Shown here piece by piece: positions 47,127 through 55,036 of a stretch of 55,036 bases of DNA. Origin of the DNA: Rhodospirillales bacterium. Lineage in GTDB: Bacteria > Pseudomonadota > Alphaproteobacteria > Rhodospirillales > Magnetospirillaceae. Each line of letters starts with the position of its first letter. The first letter of the stretch is position 1. The notes beneath the pieces are model-generated. The model was given only the letters and a program-made list of their open reading frames with translations, was not told where the DNA came from and made no database searches. Both the position numbers and the translations under genes were made by a program. The stretch covers positions 1 to 55,036 of the forward strand of contig JACMKT010000054.1 in NCBI GenBank assembly GCA_014380005.1, given 5' to 3'.

Positions 47127-47225
47127 ACTGTTCCCCTGCCAAATTCTGGGGCGAGAGTGCCCCCCACTTGCCCGAAAGGCAAGGGCCTGGGCTAACATCT
47201 TGTGGATAGCCCTACCCATTGCGAG

Positions 47226-47254
47226 TTGTCCACGGATTCGCAGACTGCTAAACC
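47226..47254 (+). promoter_or_regulatory. Predicted promoter of the DedA gene
   Basis: TTGTCC (47226-47231), 17-base spacer, TAAACC (47249-47254); about 30 bases before the ATG at 47285. Confidence 0.35.
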
Positions 47255-47284
47255 CTCGGGGACGCAAGGCCGGGGAGCAGTTTC

Positions 47285-47863
47285 ATGTTGCAGAAGACCT
47301 ATGACTGGATGATGGACAAGGCGTCCCATCGTCACGCCGTGTGGTGGCTGGCGGCCATCTCGTTCATCGAAAGCTCGGTCTTCCCCATCCCCCCCGACAT
47401 CATGCTGATCCCGCTGGTGCTGGCCGCACCGTCGCGCTGGTGGCGGCTGGCGCTGATCTGCACGGTATCGTCGGTCATCGGCGGCTATCTGGGCTATGCC
47501 ATCGGCTATTTCTTCATGGACAGCGTGGGCGCCGCCATCCTGGCCGCCTTCCACCTAGCCGACAAATTCGCCGCGTTCAAGCCCTTGGTGGACCAGTACG
47601 GCGTGTGGGTGATCATCGTCAAAGGCGCCACCCCCATCCCCTACAAGCTGATCACCATCGCCGCAGGAGCGTTCCACTTCGATCTGGCCCACTTCACCTT
47701 CGCCAGCATCATCGCCCGCGGCATGCGCTTCTTCCTAGTGGCGGCCCTGCTGTGGAAGTTCGGCGCGCCGGTGCGGGAATTCGTGGAACGCCGGCTGAAA
47801 CTGGTCACCACGGCGGCGGTGCTGCTGCTGGTGGGTGGGTTTGCGGTGCTTAAGCTGCTGTAG
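47285..47863 (+). CDS. DedA/YqaA-family membrane protein
   Basis: A 192-residue inner-membrane protein of the DedA (VTT/SNARE-associated) group: FIESSVFPIPPDIMLIPLVLA (family E and P-P), GGYLGYAIGYFF and KGATPIPYKLITIAAGAF with conserved R(RGMRF) after. Members are implicated in lipid flipping (undecaprenyl phosphate or phosphatidylethanolamine) and envelope homeostasis. The function of this short YqaA-like subgroup is not known. Confidence 0.9.
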   Translation: MLQKTYDWMMDKASHRHAVWWLAAISFIESSVFPIPPDIMLIPLVLAAPSRWWRLALICTVSSVIGGYLGYAIGYFFMDSVGAAILAAFHLADKFAAFKPLVDQYGVWVIIVKGATPIPYKLITIAAGAFHFDLAHFTFASIIARGMRFFLVAALLWKFGAPVREFVERRLKLVTTAAVLLLVGGFAVLKLL

Positions 47864-48004
47864 AAACGGTTCGATGCTCAACCCACCTTCCGCCACACTT
47901 CCGGTAGTGGGAGGGAACCATGAAGAAGTATTTTTCGGGTTGGTATCGACCATCCACCCGGTGCCGTTTACCGCGTTGTTTCCAATGGCTTTCCGGCGGA
48001 CGAG

Positions 48005-48036
48005 CGTGGATGGCCGGAACAAGTCCGGCCATGACG
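48005..48036. repeat. Inverted-repeat family, copy C (single 32-nt arm)
   Basis: One 32-nt arm, identical to the reverse complement of copy B's left arm; homology continues left through 47978, while the second arm is degenerate. It lies between the convergent ends of the DedA and zapE genes. Confidence 0.85.
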
Positions 48037-48078
48037 GCGGTGGGGGCTGTGTGAATCTTCTGTCGGCATCAATGCGCC

Positions 48079-49236
48079 TCAGGTCAGATGCTGGCGCGTC
48101 ACATAATCCTCGGCCTGCATCTCCATTAGGCGCGACACCGTGCGTTGGAACTCGAACGCGCCGATGCCGGTGGGGTACAGGGTTTCCGGCGGGGCGGCGG
48201 CAGAGCAGATCAGGGTGACCTTGTGCTCGTACAGGGCGTCCACCAGGGTGACGAAGCGCCGGGCCTCGTCCTTGTTCTCGGGTGACAGCAGCGGGATGCC
48301 CGACAGGATCAGGGTGTGGTACAGGGTCGCCAGCTCGATATAGTCGCTGGCGCCCAAGGCGGTTCCGCACAATTGTTTGAACTGGAAGCGGGCGACGCCC
48401 ACGGCGGAGACCGGAACGGTCAGCTTGCGGCCATGCACGGTCAGCACGTCCGGGCGGGGCACCGCGCCCTCGGTCAAGCGGGCGAAGGCGGCGTTCAATT
48501 GAGCCTCGGCCTCGGCCCCCAGGGGTGCGTGATAGACCTGCAGGCCGCGCTTGCGGCCCAGGCGGTAGTCGCGCTCGCTATCCAATTGCAGCAAATCCAG
48601 GCGGCTTTCCATCAGCCCGATGAAGGGCAGGAAGCGCTCGCGCTGAAGGCCGTCCTTGTACAGATCCTTGGGGGCGCGGTTGGAGGTGATGACCACCACC
48701 ACCCCCGCCTCCATCAGGCCATGAAACAGACGGCCGACGATCATGGCGTCGGCGATGTCGGTGATCTGCAATTCGTCCAGGCACAGCAGCCAAGCATTGG
48801 CGGCCAGATCGCGCACCAAAGTGGGGATGGGATCGTCGCCCTTGGCCCCGGCCTGACGCCACGCATGGATGGCGCCGTGGATGTCGCGCATGAATTCGTG
48901 AAAGTGGACGCGGCGCTTGCCGGCCACGGCGGTGTTCTCGAAGAACAAATCCATCAGCATGGATTTGCCGCGTCCGACCTCGCCGAAAATGTACAGGCCC
49001 TGCTTGGGGGTGGCACCGATGGCGTCGCCGGGCGTCCATTTCAGCCCTGGCTGGGTAGGTTTGGCGCCAATACCGAAACGCGCCAGCCAGCCGCTCTCGC
49101 CGGAATTGGGGCGGTAGCCGCGCACCGCCTTGGTCAGGCTTTGCAGCTTCTCCACCGCCAGTTCCTGGGCGGGATCGGGGCGGATTTCGCCGCTCTTGAG
49201 GCGCTCGCGATAGGTGTACAAGGGACCTTCACTCAT
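48079..49236 (-). CDS. zapE: AFG1/ZapE-family ATPase
   Basis: A 385-residue P-loop ATPase: IFGEVGRGKS (Walker A, 84-92 area), CLDELQITDIADAMI (Walker B), FHGLMEAGVVVVITSNRAPKDLYKDGLQRERFLPFI (family signature). E. coli ZapE acts at the divisome in low oxygen or heat and the mitochondrial AFG1 in respiratory-protein turnover. Start MSEGPLYTYRERL is the usual N-terminus. Upstream is the LivK-type gene, separated by a terminator. In alphaproteobacteria it often adjoins TCA-cycle genes; sdh lies 3.5 kb off here. Confidence 0.92.
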   Translation of the reverse strand: MSEGPLYTYRERLKSGEIRPDPAQELAVEKLQSLTKAVRGYRPNSGESGWLARFGIGAKPTQPGLKWTPGDAIGATPKQGLYIFGEVGRGKSMLMDLFFENTAVAGKRRVHFHEFMRDIHGAIHAWRQAGAKGDDPIPTLVRDLAANAWLLCLDELQITDIADAMIVGRLFHGLMEAGVVVVITSNRAPKDLYKDGLQRERFLPFIGLMESRLDLLQLDSERDYRLGRKRGLQVYHAPLGAEAEAQLNAAFARLTEGAVPRPDVLTVHGRKLTVPVSAVGVARFQFKQLCGTALGASDYIELATLYHTLILSGIPLLSPENKDEARRFVTLVDALYEHKVTLICSAAAPPETLYPTGIGAFEFQRTVSRLMEMQAEDYVTRQHLT

Positions 49237-49267
49237 GATGGGGCACCTTACCCCAGGCGCGCCCATG

Positions 49268-49293
49268 AAAAAACCCCCCGCCGAAGCGGGGGG
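49268..49293 (-). terminator. Rho-independent terminator of the LivK-type gene
   Basis: Perfect 8-bp GC stem (49274-49281 with 49286-49293), CGAA loop, followed on the minus strand by six Ts (49268-49273). It lies 32 bases after the stop. Confidence 0.93.
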
Positions 49294-49324
49294 CTGATGA
49301 TGCGCTATTACTTCTTAACAGCCC

Positions 49325-50557
49325 TTATTTCTTGACGGCTGGGCACTCGCTTTCCGCCAGCGGACGGAAGGCCTTGTCGCCCGGCACGGTGCGGACCAGC
49401 TTGAGGTAATCCCACGGCGCCTTGGATTCCGACGGCTTCTTGACCTCCAGCACATAGAGGTCGTGGACCATGCGGCCATCCTCGCGCACCTTGCCGTTCT
49501 TGGCGAAGAAGTCGTTGACCGGCAGTTCCTTCATCTTCTTGGACACCGCCTGGGCCTCGTCGGTGCCGACGGCGGCGATGGCCTTCAGGTAATGGGTCAC
49601 CGCCGAATAGGTGCCGGCCTGGCCCATGGTCGGCATGGCCTTATGGCGCTCGAAGAAGCGCTTGGACCATGCGCGGGTCTCGTCGTTGAGATCCCAATAG
49701 AACGCCTGGGTCATGATCAACCCTTGCGCGGTTTCCAGGCCGATGGCGTGGATGTCGGTGATGTGCAGATACAGGCCGGCCAGCTTGACGCCCTGCTCGG
49801 TCAGGCCGAACTCGCGGGCCTGCTTGATGGAATTGACCGAATCGGCGCCGGCATTGGCCAGACCGATCATCTTGGCGCCCGAGCTTTGCGCCTGCAGCAA
49901 GAAGGACGAGAAATCGCCGGTGCCCTGGGGATGGCGGACAGTGCCCAGCACCTTGCCGCCGGCCTTGGTCACGGCGGCGGCGGTGTCGCGCTCCAGCGCG
50001 TGACCGAAGGCGTAATCGGCGGTCAGGAAGTACCACGGCCCCTGATCGGCCAAAGGCAGGCCGGTGCCCACGGCCAAGCCGTAGGTGTCATAGGTCCAGT
50101 GGATGCCCACGGGCGAGCAGAACTTGCCGGTGAAATCGGACGAGCCGCCGGTCGACGCGATGACCAGACGGTTCTTCTGGCGGCCGATTTCCTGCACCGC
50201 CAGCAGCACCGACGAGGTCGGGATGTCGACGATGGTGTCCACCTTGTCCTGGTCGATCCAGCGGTTGACCAGGGCGGCCCCCACATCGGGCTTGTTCTGG
50301 TGGTCGCCGGCGACGATTTCCACCGGCTTGCCCAGCACCTTGCCGCCGAAATCTTCCACCGCCATCTTGGCGGCGATGACCGAACCGGGGCCGGCCATGT
50401 CCACATAGATGCCAGATTGGTCGTTCAGCACGCCGATCTTGACCACACCATCGGAAATGGCATCCGCCGCACCGGCGGGGACCGCCGTGCCAATGACCAC
50501 GGGCGCCGCCAGAGTGGCCGAGACAAGGCCCGCCGCCAGGAACCGCTTCACGCTCAT
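49325..50557 (-). CDS. Branched-chain amino-acid-type (LivK) periplasmic binding protein
   Basis: A 410-residue periplasmic binding protein (Peripla_BP_6 type) with an N-terminal signal (hydrophobic 8-24, cleavage near AGA-AD at about 31). VKIGVLNDQSGIYVDMAGPGSVIAAKMAVEDFGG is the typical first segment. Such proteins bind Leu/Ile/Val, amides, urea or aromatic compounds. No LivHMGF permease genes follow, so it is an orphan that must share a transporter elsewhere or act as a sensor. Confidence 0.9.
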   Translation of the reverse strand: MSVKRFLAAGLVSATLAAPVVIGTAVPAGAADAISDGVVKIGVLNDQSGIYVDMAGPGSVIAAKMAVEDFGGKVLGKPVEIVAGDHQNKPDVGAALVNRWIDQDKVDTIVDIPTSSVLLAVQEIGRQKNRLVIASTGGSSDFTGKFCSPVGIHWTYDTYGLAVGTGLPLADQGPWYFLTADYAFGHALERDTAAAVTKAGGKVLGTVRHPQGTGDFSSFLLQAQSSGAKMIGLANAGADSVNSIKQAREFGLTEQGVKLAGLYLHITDIHAIGLETAQGLIMTQAFYWDLNDETRAWSKRFFERHKAMPTMGQAGTYSAVTHYLKAIAAVGTDEAQAVSKKMKELPVNDFFAKNGKVREDGRMVHDLYVLEVKKPSESKAPWDYLKLVRTVPGDKAFRPLAESECPAVKK

Positions 50558-50672
50558 AATTTCGACACTCCTCGGCACCACGAAAGTTGTTGGTGCAAGG
50601 GATGCCATTTCACACAGATCGCCGTCAATACAAAAAGTATATAACCATATTCTTGTGTGTTATGCGCGCCGC

Positions 50673-50696
50673 AAAAGGGGCGCCCATTGGCGCCCC
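50673..50696 (-). terminator. Terminator of the DHH gene
   Basis: Perfect 8-bp stem (50677-50684 with 50689-50696), CATT loop and four Ts on the minus strand, just after the DHH stop. Confidence 0.85.
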
Positions 50697-50705
50697 TGCG
50701 TGACC

Positions 50706-51638
50706 TCAGCCGTCGGCGTTGATCTTGGCGATGATCTTGCCCAGCACCTCATCGGCGATTTCGTTATCCACCTGACAGGTCCCGGCCTTTTCGTGACCGC
50801 CGCCGCCATAACCCAGGCACAGCTCACCCACATTGGTCTGGGAGCCGCGATCGACGATGGAGCGGCCGATGGCGTACACCGTCTTCAGTTTCTTCAGGCC
50901 CCACATCTGATGGATGGAGATGTTGCACTCGGGGTGCATGGCGTAAATCATGAAGCGGTTGCCGGCGTAGATGGTCTCTTCGTCACGCAAATCCAGCACC
51001 ACCAGATTTTTGTACACGGTCGAGCGGCGCTTGACCTGATCCTTGAACAGCTCTTCATGGGCGAAGTAAAGGTCGGTCCGTTCCTTCACATCTTCCAGGG
51101 CCAGGATTTCCTCGATGGAGTGGTTCCGGCAATAATCGATGAGGTTCATCATCAACTGGTAATTGGAAATGCGGAACTCGCGGAAGCGGCCCAGACCGGT
51201 GCGGGCGTCCATGATGTAGTTCAGCAGGGTCCAGCCGGTGGGCGACAGGATGTCGTCCAGGGAGTACTGGGCGGAATCGGCCTTATCGACCTCCTCCATC
51301 ATCTTGTCCCATGCCGCCGGGAAGCGCACGGCGCCGCCGTAATAGTCATAGACCACACGGGCCGCCGACGGCGCTTCGGGGTGGATGATATGGTTGTCGC
51401 GCTTACCGACGCGGATGGTTTCCGACAGATGATGGTCGAACGCGATGTTCACACCTTCCACATAGGGCAGGTTGGTGGTGATGTCGTTCGGACCGATCTC
51501 CACCACACCGTCCTGCATGTCCTTGGGATGCACGAACTTGATCTCGTCGATGATGTCGAGCTGCTTAAGCAGCACCGCACACACCAGACCATCGAAATCG
51601 CTGCGCGTCACCAAACGGAATTTATTACCCTCGGACAT
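50706..51638 (-). CDS. DHH-family phosphoesterase
   Basis: A 310-residue protein with the DHH superfamily metal site: TRSDFDGLV (Asp13-Asp15 area), the DHH triplet Asp68-His69-His70, and a C-terminal DHHA1-type substrate motif GYGGGGHEKAG. Family members include exopolyphosphatases, nanoRNases (NrnA) and c-di-AMP hydrolases; the sequence looks closest to exopolyphosphatase-related proteins, but the substrate cannot be fixed. A GAGAG purine stretch precedes the ATG. Confidence 0.85.
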   Translation of the reverse strand: MSEGNKFRLVTRSDFDGLVCAVLLKQLDIIDEIKFVHPKDMQDGVVEIGPNDITTNLPYVEGVNIAFDHHLSETIRVGKRDNHIIHPEAPSAARVVYDYYGGAVRFPAAWDKMMEEVDKADSAQYSLDDILSPTGWTLLNYIMDARTGLGRFREFRISNYQLMMNLIDYCRNHSIEEILALEDVKERTDLYFAHEELFKDQVKRRSTVYKNLVVLDLRDEETIYAGNRFMIYAMHPECNISIHQMWGLKKLKTVYAIGRSIVDRGSQTNVGELCLGYGGGGHEKAGTCQVDNEIADEVLGKIIAKINADG

Positions 51639-51769
51639 CGAAACTCTCCTACCGCCCCAACCAACTGGCAAATGAGAGCTTAGCCCACCCATAAGGCGGG
51701 GACAACGCCTGCCAGGGGCCCTCGGTTGTTTCCCTAACCCTCAGGGTACGATAAACAGGAGGTCACAGA

Positions 51770-52447
51770 TTGCCGGTGAGTCCGATCATGCGCGTAGCCC
51801 CTCCGTTGTTTCTAGTACTGGCCGGCCTGGTTTCCAGTTGCGCCGCAGAGCCTTTCGTCGATACGGGCATGGCCGTGACCGTGCAAAAGGCCCCGAACAC
51901 GCTGCTCGAAAGCGGCGATATCTATATTTGCCACAGCGACTCCACGCCATGGGACCAAGTGCTCGGCTTGGCAGAGGAGCAATGCGCCGCCCATGGGCTC
52001 AAGGCCGTATCGAGCAAGACACAACGCTGGCAATGCCGTGCCACCAGCCCGCATCGGTCCCACTTCACCTGCGTCGATCCCGACATGCGCAATACGGACG
52101 GCAGCTACGTCAACCCCTTCAACAGCCTTGAGGTTGGAAATTGGCAGAAGCGCACCGGCAAGACCGCGCCCGCCTACCGCGCCGCCAGAGGGACGGCGGT
52201 GTCACCGCCCGCGCCCGCAACGGCTACGCCCGATATTGTGCCCAACCCTCCCGGCCCCGCCGCCCCGCCGCGCGCGCCCATCTCAGCGGTGCCGCCAGCC
52301 TTGACCCCGGCTGACATCGCCGGCAAACCGGCCATGCCAGCCCAGCCCCCGCGCATGGATTCTCCCCCGCCGCCGCCCCCGCCTGCACCGGTGGATGGCG
52401 GGTTCAAATTGCCGGTGGGCAGTTGGGGGGATAGCTTCCAGGAATAG
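51770..52447 (+). CDS. Proline-rich lipoprotein of unknown function
   Basis: A 225-residue protein with a lipoprotein signal: basic start, hydrophobic APPLFLVLAGLVSSC, lipobox cysteine at 24. The mature N-terminal half has four further cysteines (YICHSDS, EEQCAAH, WQCRAT, FTCVDP), likely disulfides in the periplasm; the C-terminal half is Pro/Ala-rich and disordered. The TTG at 51770 is chosen because AGGAGG stands seven bases before it; the ATG at 51788 has no ribosome site. I do not recognise the family. Confidence 0.75.
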   Translation: MPVSPIMRVAPPLFLVLAGLVSSCAAEPFVDTGMAVTVQKAPNTLLESGDIYICHSDSTPWDQVLGLAEEQCAAHGLKAVSSKTQRWQCRATSPHRSHFTCVDPDMRNTDGSYVNPFNSLEVGNWQKRTGKTAPAYRAARGTAVSPPAPATATPDIVPNPPGPAAPPRAPISAVPPALTPADIAGKPAMPAQPPRMDSPPPPPPPAPVDGGFKLPVGSWGDSFQE

Positions 52448-52660
52448 GACGTTCCTGGAATCAACGAGGGTTCATCGCGGACTGGTTCTCGAAGCTGCTT
52501 CACGGGAAGGGGCCGCTATGACCTGGGTTGGTGCCGTATCCGTCAACCTTACTAAGAAGTCAGGATTTCTGCGCCACTCGCCTGTGGGTGTAACGCCAAG
52601 CCAACCCCTTCGGGTAGGCCGGTGTTGGCGGAACCTGCCAGAAAGTGTGGCTTGGGGCGG
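52448..52660. other. Intergenic, upstream region of sdh
   Basis: No gene or conserved RNA recognised. Short GC-rich inverted segments occur but none forms a clear terminator or riboswitch. The sdh promoter lies at its right end. Confidence 0.4.
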
Positions 52661-52689
52661 TTGACTCCGGCGCCCTCAAGGGCTAAACA
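52661..52689 (+). promoter_or_regulatory. Predicted sigma-70 promoter of sdhCDA
   Basis: TTGACT (52661-52666), exact 17-base spacer, TAAACA (52684-52689). The start near 52696 gives a 60-base leader to sdhC. The best-matching promoter in the window. Confidence 0.55.
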
Positions 52690-52755
52690 CTCGTCCCATT
52701 GCCGCAAGTAGGGCCTTTTGGGCCTGCCATCGACCGTTTTCGGGGGCTTATTGCC

Positions 52756-53136
52756 ATGACCACGCGCAACCGGCCGCTTTCCCCACACCTGCAGATTTAT
52801 CGGCTGCCTTTGTTGGCGCTGGTATCCATCACCCATCGCATTACCGGCGTGGGTTTGGTGGTGGGGCTTGTCGTCCTCGCTTATTGGCTGGGTTCGGCCG
52901 CTTCGGGGCCTGAGGCCTTCGCTACCGCCCAGTCTCTTTTCGGCTCGCCCATCGGCTACCTTCTGCTGTTCGCGTGGACGGTGGCCCTGTTCTTCCACCT
53001 CTGCCACGGCATTCGCCACATCCTGTGGGATACCGGCTGGGGCTACGAGCTTCCGCAGGCTTATGCCTCGGCCAAGGTGGCGCTGATCGCCGCCGCTGTG
53101 CTGACGGTCATCGCCTGGGTTGCCGGTCTCGCTTGA
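52756..53136 (+). CDS. sdhC: Succinate dehydrogenase cytochrome b556 subunit
   Basis: A 126-residue membrane anchor of complex II with three hydrophobic helices. RPLSPHLQIYRL, SITHRITGVGL (quinone-site Ser and Arg) and the heme-ligand region FHLCHGIRHILWD are the SdhC signature. ATG 52756 is used; the TTG frame upstream adds 19 unrelated residues. First gene of the sdh operon, 11 bases before sdhD. Confidence 0.95.
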   Translation: MTTRNRPLSPHLQIYRLPLLALVSITHRITGVGLVVGLVVLAYWLGSAASGPEAFATAQSLFGSPIGYLLLFAWTVALFFHLCHGIRHILWDTGWGYELPQAYASAKVALIAAAVLTVIAWVAGLA

Positions 53137-53147
53137 GGGAGGATGAA

Positions 53148-53528
53148 ATGACGCTCCGTAATCCGCTTGGCCGCGCGCGCGGCCTGGGCTCGGCGAAAGA
53201 AGGCGTGAACCATCATTGGGCCACTGTCCTGACCGCCATCGGCCTGATCCCGCTTAGCCTGTGGTTCGTCATCTCGGTGATCGGACTGGCCGGTGCCGAC
53301 TACGCCACCTTCAAGGGCTGGCTGTCGCGCCCCTTCAATGCCTCCATGTTCGTGCTGACCGTGCTCATGGTCATCTACCACGCCCAGCTGGGCCTGCAGA
53401 TGGTGACCGAGGACTACGTCCACGGCGAAGGCAGGAAGTTCGGCACGCTGGTCGCCGTCAAGCTGGCCGCCGCCTTCCTCGCCGTCTTCATGACGGTGTC
53501 GATCCTCAAAGTCGCTGTCGGAGTCTGA
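53148..53528 (+). CDS. sdhD: Succinate dehydrogenase membrane anchor subunit
   Basis: A 126-residue membrane anchor with three helices, N-terminal [21 protein letters not shown] and [18 protein letters not shown] containing the heme His and quinone-site Tyr region. It pairs with SdhC to carry heme b and the quinone site. GGGAGGA precedes the ATG with proper spacing. sdhA follows after four bases. Confidence 0.95.
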   Translation: MTLRNPLGRARGLGSAKEGVNHHWATVLTAIGLIPLSLWFVISVIGLAGADYATFKGWLSRPFNASMFVLTVLMVIYHAQLGLQMVTEDYVHGEGRKFGTLVAVKLAAAFLAVFMTVSILKVAVGV

Positions 53529-53532
53529 CGAC

Positions 53533-55036
53533 ATGGCTGCCTATAAGATCGTTGATCACACCTATGACGTGGTGGTCGTCGGAGCCGGCGGCGCCGGCCT
53601 GCGTGCCACCATGGGCATGGGTGCAGCCGGCCTGAAGACCGCCTGCATCACCAAGGTGTTTCCCACCCGCTCCCACACCGTGGCCGCCCAGGGCGGTATC
53701 GGTGCGTCGCTCGGCAACATGGCCGAGGACAATTGGAAGTGGCACATGTACGACACCGTCAAGGGGTCGGACTGGCTGGGCGACCAAGACGCCATCGAAT
53801 ACATGTGCCGCGAGGCCGTGCCGGCGGTGTACGAGCTTGAACATTTCGGCGTGCCGTTCTCGCGCACCCCGGAAGGCAAGATCTACCAGCGCCCGTTCGG
53901 CGGCCACATGCGCAATTTCGGTGAGGCCCCGGTGCAGCGCGCTTGCGCCGCCGCCGACCGCACCGGCCATGCCATCCTGCACACGCTGTATCAGCAGTCG
54001 CTGAAGCACCAATGCGAGTTCTTCGTCGAGTACTTCGCTCTCGACCTGATCATGGAAGACGGCGTCTGCCGTGGCGTCATGGCCTGGAACCTGGATGACG
54101 GCTCGCTGCACCGCTTCCGCGCCCACAAAGTGGTGCTGGCGTCGGGCGGTTATGGCCGCGCCTACTTCTCGTGCACCTCGGCCCATACCTGCACCGGCGA
54201 CGGTCATGGCATGGTGTCCCGTGCCGGCCTGCCCCTGCAGGACATGGAATTCGTTCAGTTCCACCCGACCGGCATCTACGGTTCGGGCTGCCTGATCACC
54301 GAAGGCGCCCGTGGCGAGGGTGGCTATGTCACCAACTCGGCCGGCGAGCGTTTCATGGAGCGTTATGCCCCCACCGCCAAGGACCTTGCGTCCCGCGACG
54401 TGGTCAGCCGCGCCATGACCATGGAAATCCGCGAGGGCCGTGGCACCGGTAAGGAAAACGATCACATCTACCTGCATCTGGAGCATCTGGGTGCCGAGAC
54501 CCTGGAGCTGCGCCTGCCGGGCATTTCCGAGACGGCGAAGATCTTCGCCGGCGTGGATGTGACCAAGGAGCCGATCCCGGTGCTGCCGACCGTGCATTAC
54601 AACATGGGTGGCATCCCCACCAATGTTCACGGCGAAGTGCTGCGTCCGACCGCCGAGAACCCCGACGCCACCGTGGAAGGCCTGATGGCCATCGGCGAGG
54701 CGGCGTGCGTGTCGGTGCATGGCGCCAACCGCCTGGGCACCAACTCGCTGCTGGACATCGTGGTGTTCGGCCGCGCCGCCGCCCTGCGCGCCGGTGCGAC
54801 CCTGAAGCCCGGCACGGCCCACAAGCCGCTGCCCAAGGATGCCGGCGACGCCTCGGTGGCCCGCTTCGACCGCCTGCGCAATGCCAACGGCTCGCTGCAC
54901 ACCAGCGAAATCCGCCTGGGCATGCAGAAGACCATGCAGATGGATGCGGCGGTGTTCCGCACCTCCAAGACGCTGGCCGAAGGCTGCGAGAAGCTGGGGC
55001 AGGTCGCTTCGACCTTGTCGCAGATCAAGATCAACG
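53533..55036 (+). CDS. sdhA: Succinate dehydrogenase flavoprotein subunit (5' part)
   Basis: Oxidises succinate to fumarate with covalent FAD; TCA cycle and respiratory chain, cytoplasmic face. The first 501 residues lie in the window: [13 protein letters not shown] (FAD binding), [18 protein letters not shown] (covalent FAD His), [23 protein letters not shown] and the active-site Arg region, and [13 protein letters not shown]. The gene runs off the right edge, losing the last 90 or so residues. sdhB is expected next. Confidence 0.97.
   Translation, partial: MAAYKIVDHTYDVVVVGAGGAGLRATMGMGAAGLKTACITKVFPTRSHTVAAQGGIGASLGNMAEDNWKWHMYDTVKGSDWLGDQDAIEYMCREAVPAVYELEHFGVPFSRTPEGKIYQRPFGGHMRNFGEAPVQRACAAADRTGHAILHTLYQQSLKHQCEFFVEYFALDLIMEDGVCRGVMAWNLDDGSLHRFRAHKVVLASGGYGRAYFSCTSAHTCTGDGHGMVSRAGLPLQDMEFVQFHPTGIYGSGCLITEGARGEGGYVTNSAGERFMERYAPTAKDLASRDVVSRAMTMEIREGRGTGKENDHIYLHLEHLGAETLELRLPGISETAKIFAGVDVTKEPIPVLPTVHYNMGGIPTNVHGEVLRPTAENPDATVEGLMAIGEAACVSVHGANRLGTNSLLDIVVFGRAAALRAGATLKPGTAHKPLPKDAGDASVARFDRLRNANGSLHTSEIRLGMQKTMQMDAAVFRTSKTLAEGCEKLGQVASTLSQIKIN

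Noticed and set aside
50615-50628. Second FNR-like site, upstream of the LivK-type gene
   Set aside because: Read on the minus strand, the second half (ATCTG) matches ATCAA at only three of five positions and no well-placed -10 was found.

Overview
The window looks like chromosomal DNA of a GC-rich alphaproteobacterium, most likely Rhodospirillales close to Magnetospirillum. The grounds are a CtrA response regulator, a DivL-like pseudokinase, CarD, the UbiT-UbiU-UbiV set for oxygen-independent ubiquinone synthesis, FliI/FliJ, many soluble two-component proteins, and intergenic repeats of the 'CGTCATGGCCGG' type. This is recognition from protein sequence only; no database was searched. No rRNA, tRNA, CRISPR array, prophage or magnetosome gene was seen.

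Layout. 0-5 kb: an ISAs1 transposase remnant, xseA (-), purD (+), a HEAT-repeat protein (+) and a metallophosphoesterase-like protein with altered metal ligands (-). 5-7.6 kb: carD, a TerB-like gene with fdxA, and terC, all (-). 7.6-12.5 kb: six same-strand signalling genes in the order OmpR-type regulator, REC-histidine kinase, periplasmic binding protein, SiaB, SiaC, soluble histidine kinase. Next come a free-standing DnaA domain IV protein, proline iminopeptidase, and queA-tgt. 16.6-17.7 kb is decayed DNA with a 16-bp tandem repeat and a frameshifted peptidoglycan-binding-domain gene. 17.7-21.5 kb: a REC-cNMP protein (-) and ubiT-ubiU-ubiV (+) behind an FNR-like box. 21.5-29.3 kb: a conserved unknown gene, hisN and a yejA-B-E-F peptide/oligopeptide ABC importer. 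29.3-30.0 kb: a MNT/HEPN toxin-antitoxin pair. 30.0-34.1 kb: a translationally coupled operon of an EAL phosphodiesterase, a DivK-like receiver and an Fe-S protein. 34.4-36.6 kb: an unknown gene and an RlmM-like methyltransferase. 36.7-38.6 kb: fliI-fliJ, divergent from ctrA. 39.7-43.5 kb: gshA, chorismate mutase and a chemoreceptor. 43.9-47.9 kb: a secreted nuclease, an overlapping XRE regulator, a DivL-like pseudokinase and a DedA protein. 48-51.6 kb: zapE, a LivK-type binding protein and a DHH phosphoesterase. 51.7-55 kb: a lipoprotein and sdhC-sdhD-sdhA, the last running off the right edge.

Themes. Much of the window is signalling: cell-cycle control (CtrA, DivL-like, DivK-like receiver), c-di-GMP turnover, a SiaB/SiaC partner switch tied to histidine kinases, and cNMP sensing. 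Respiration and redox adaptation is the second theme (ubiTUV, sdh, fdxA). Hairpin-forming intergenic repeats of several families lie repeatedly just 3' of genes and probably act as, or have landed at, transcript ends.
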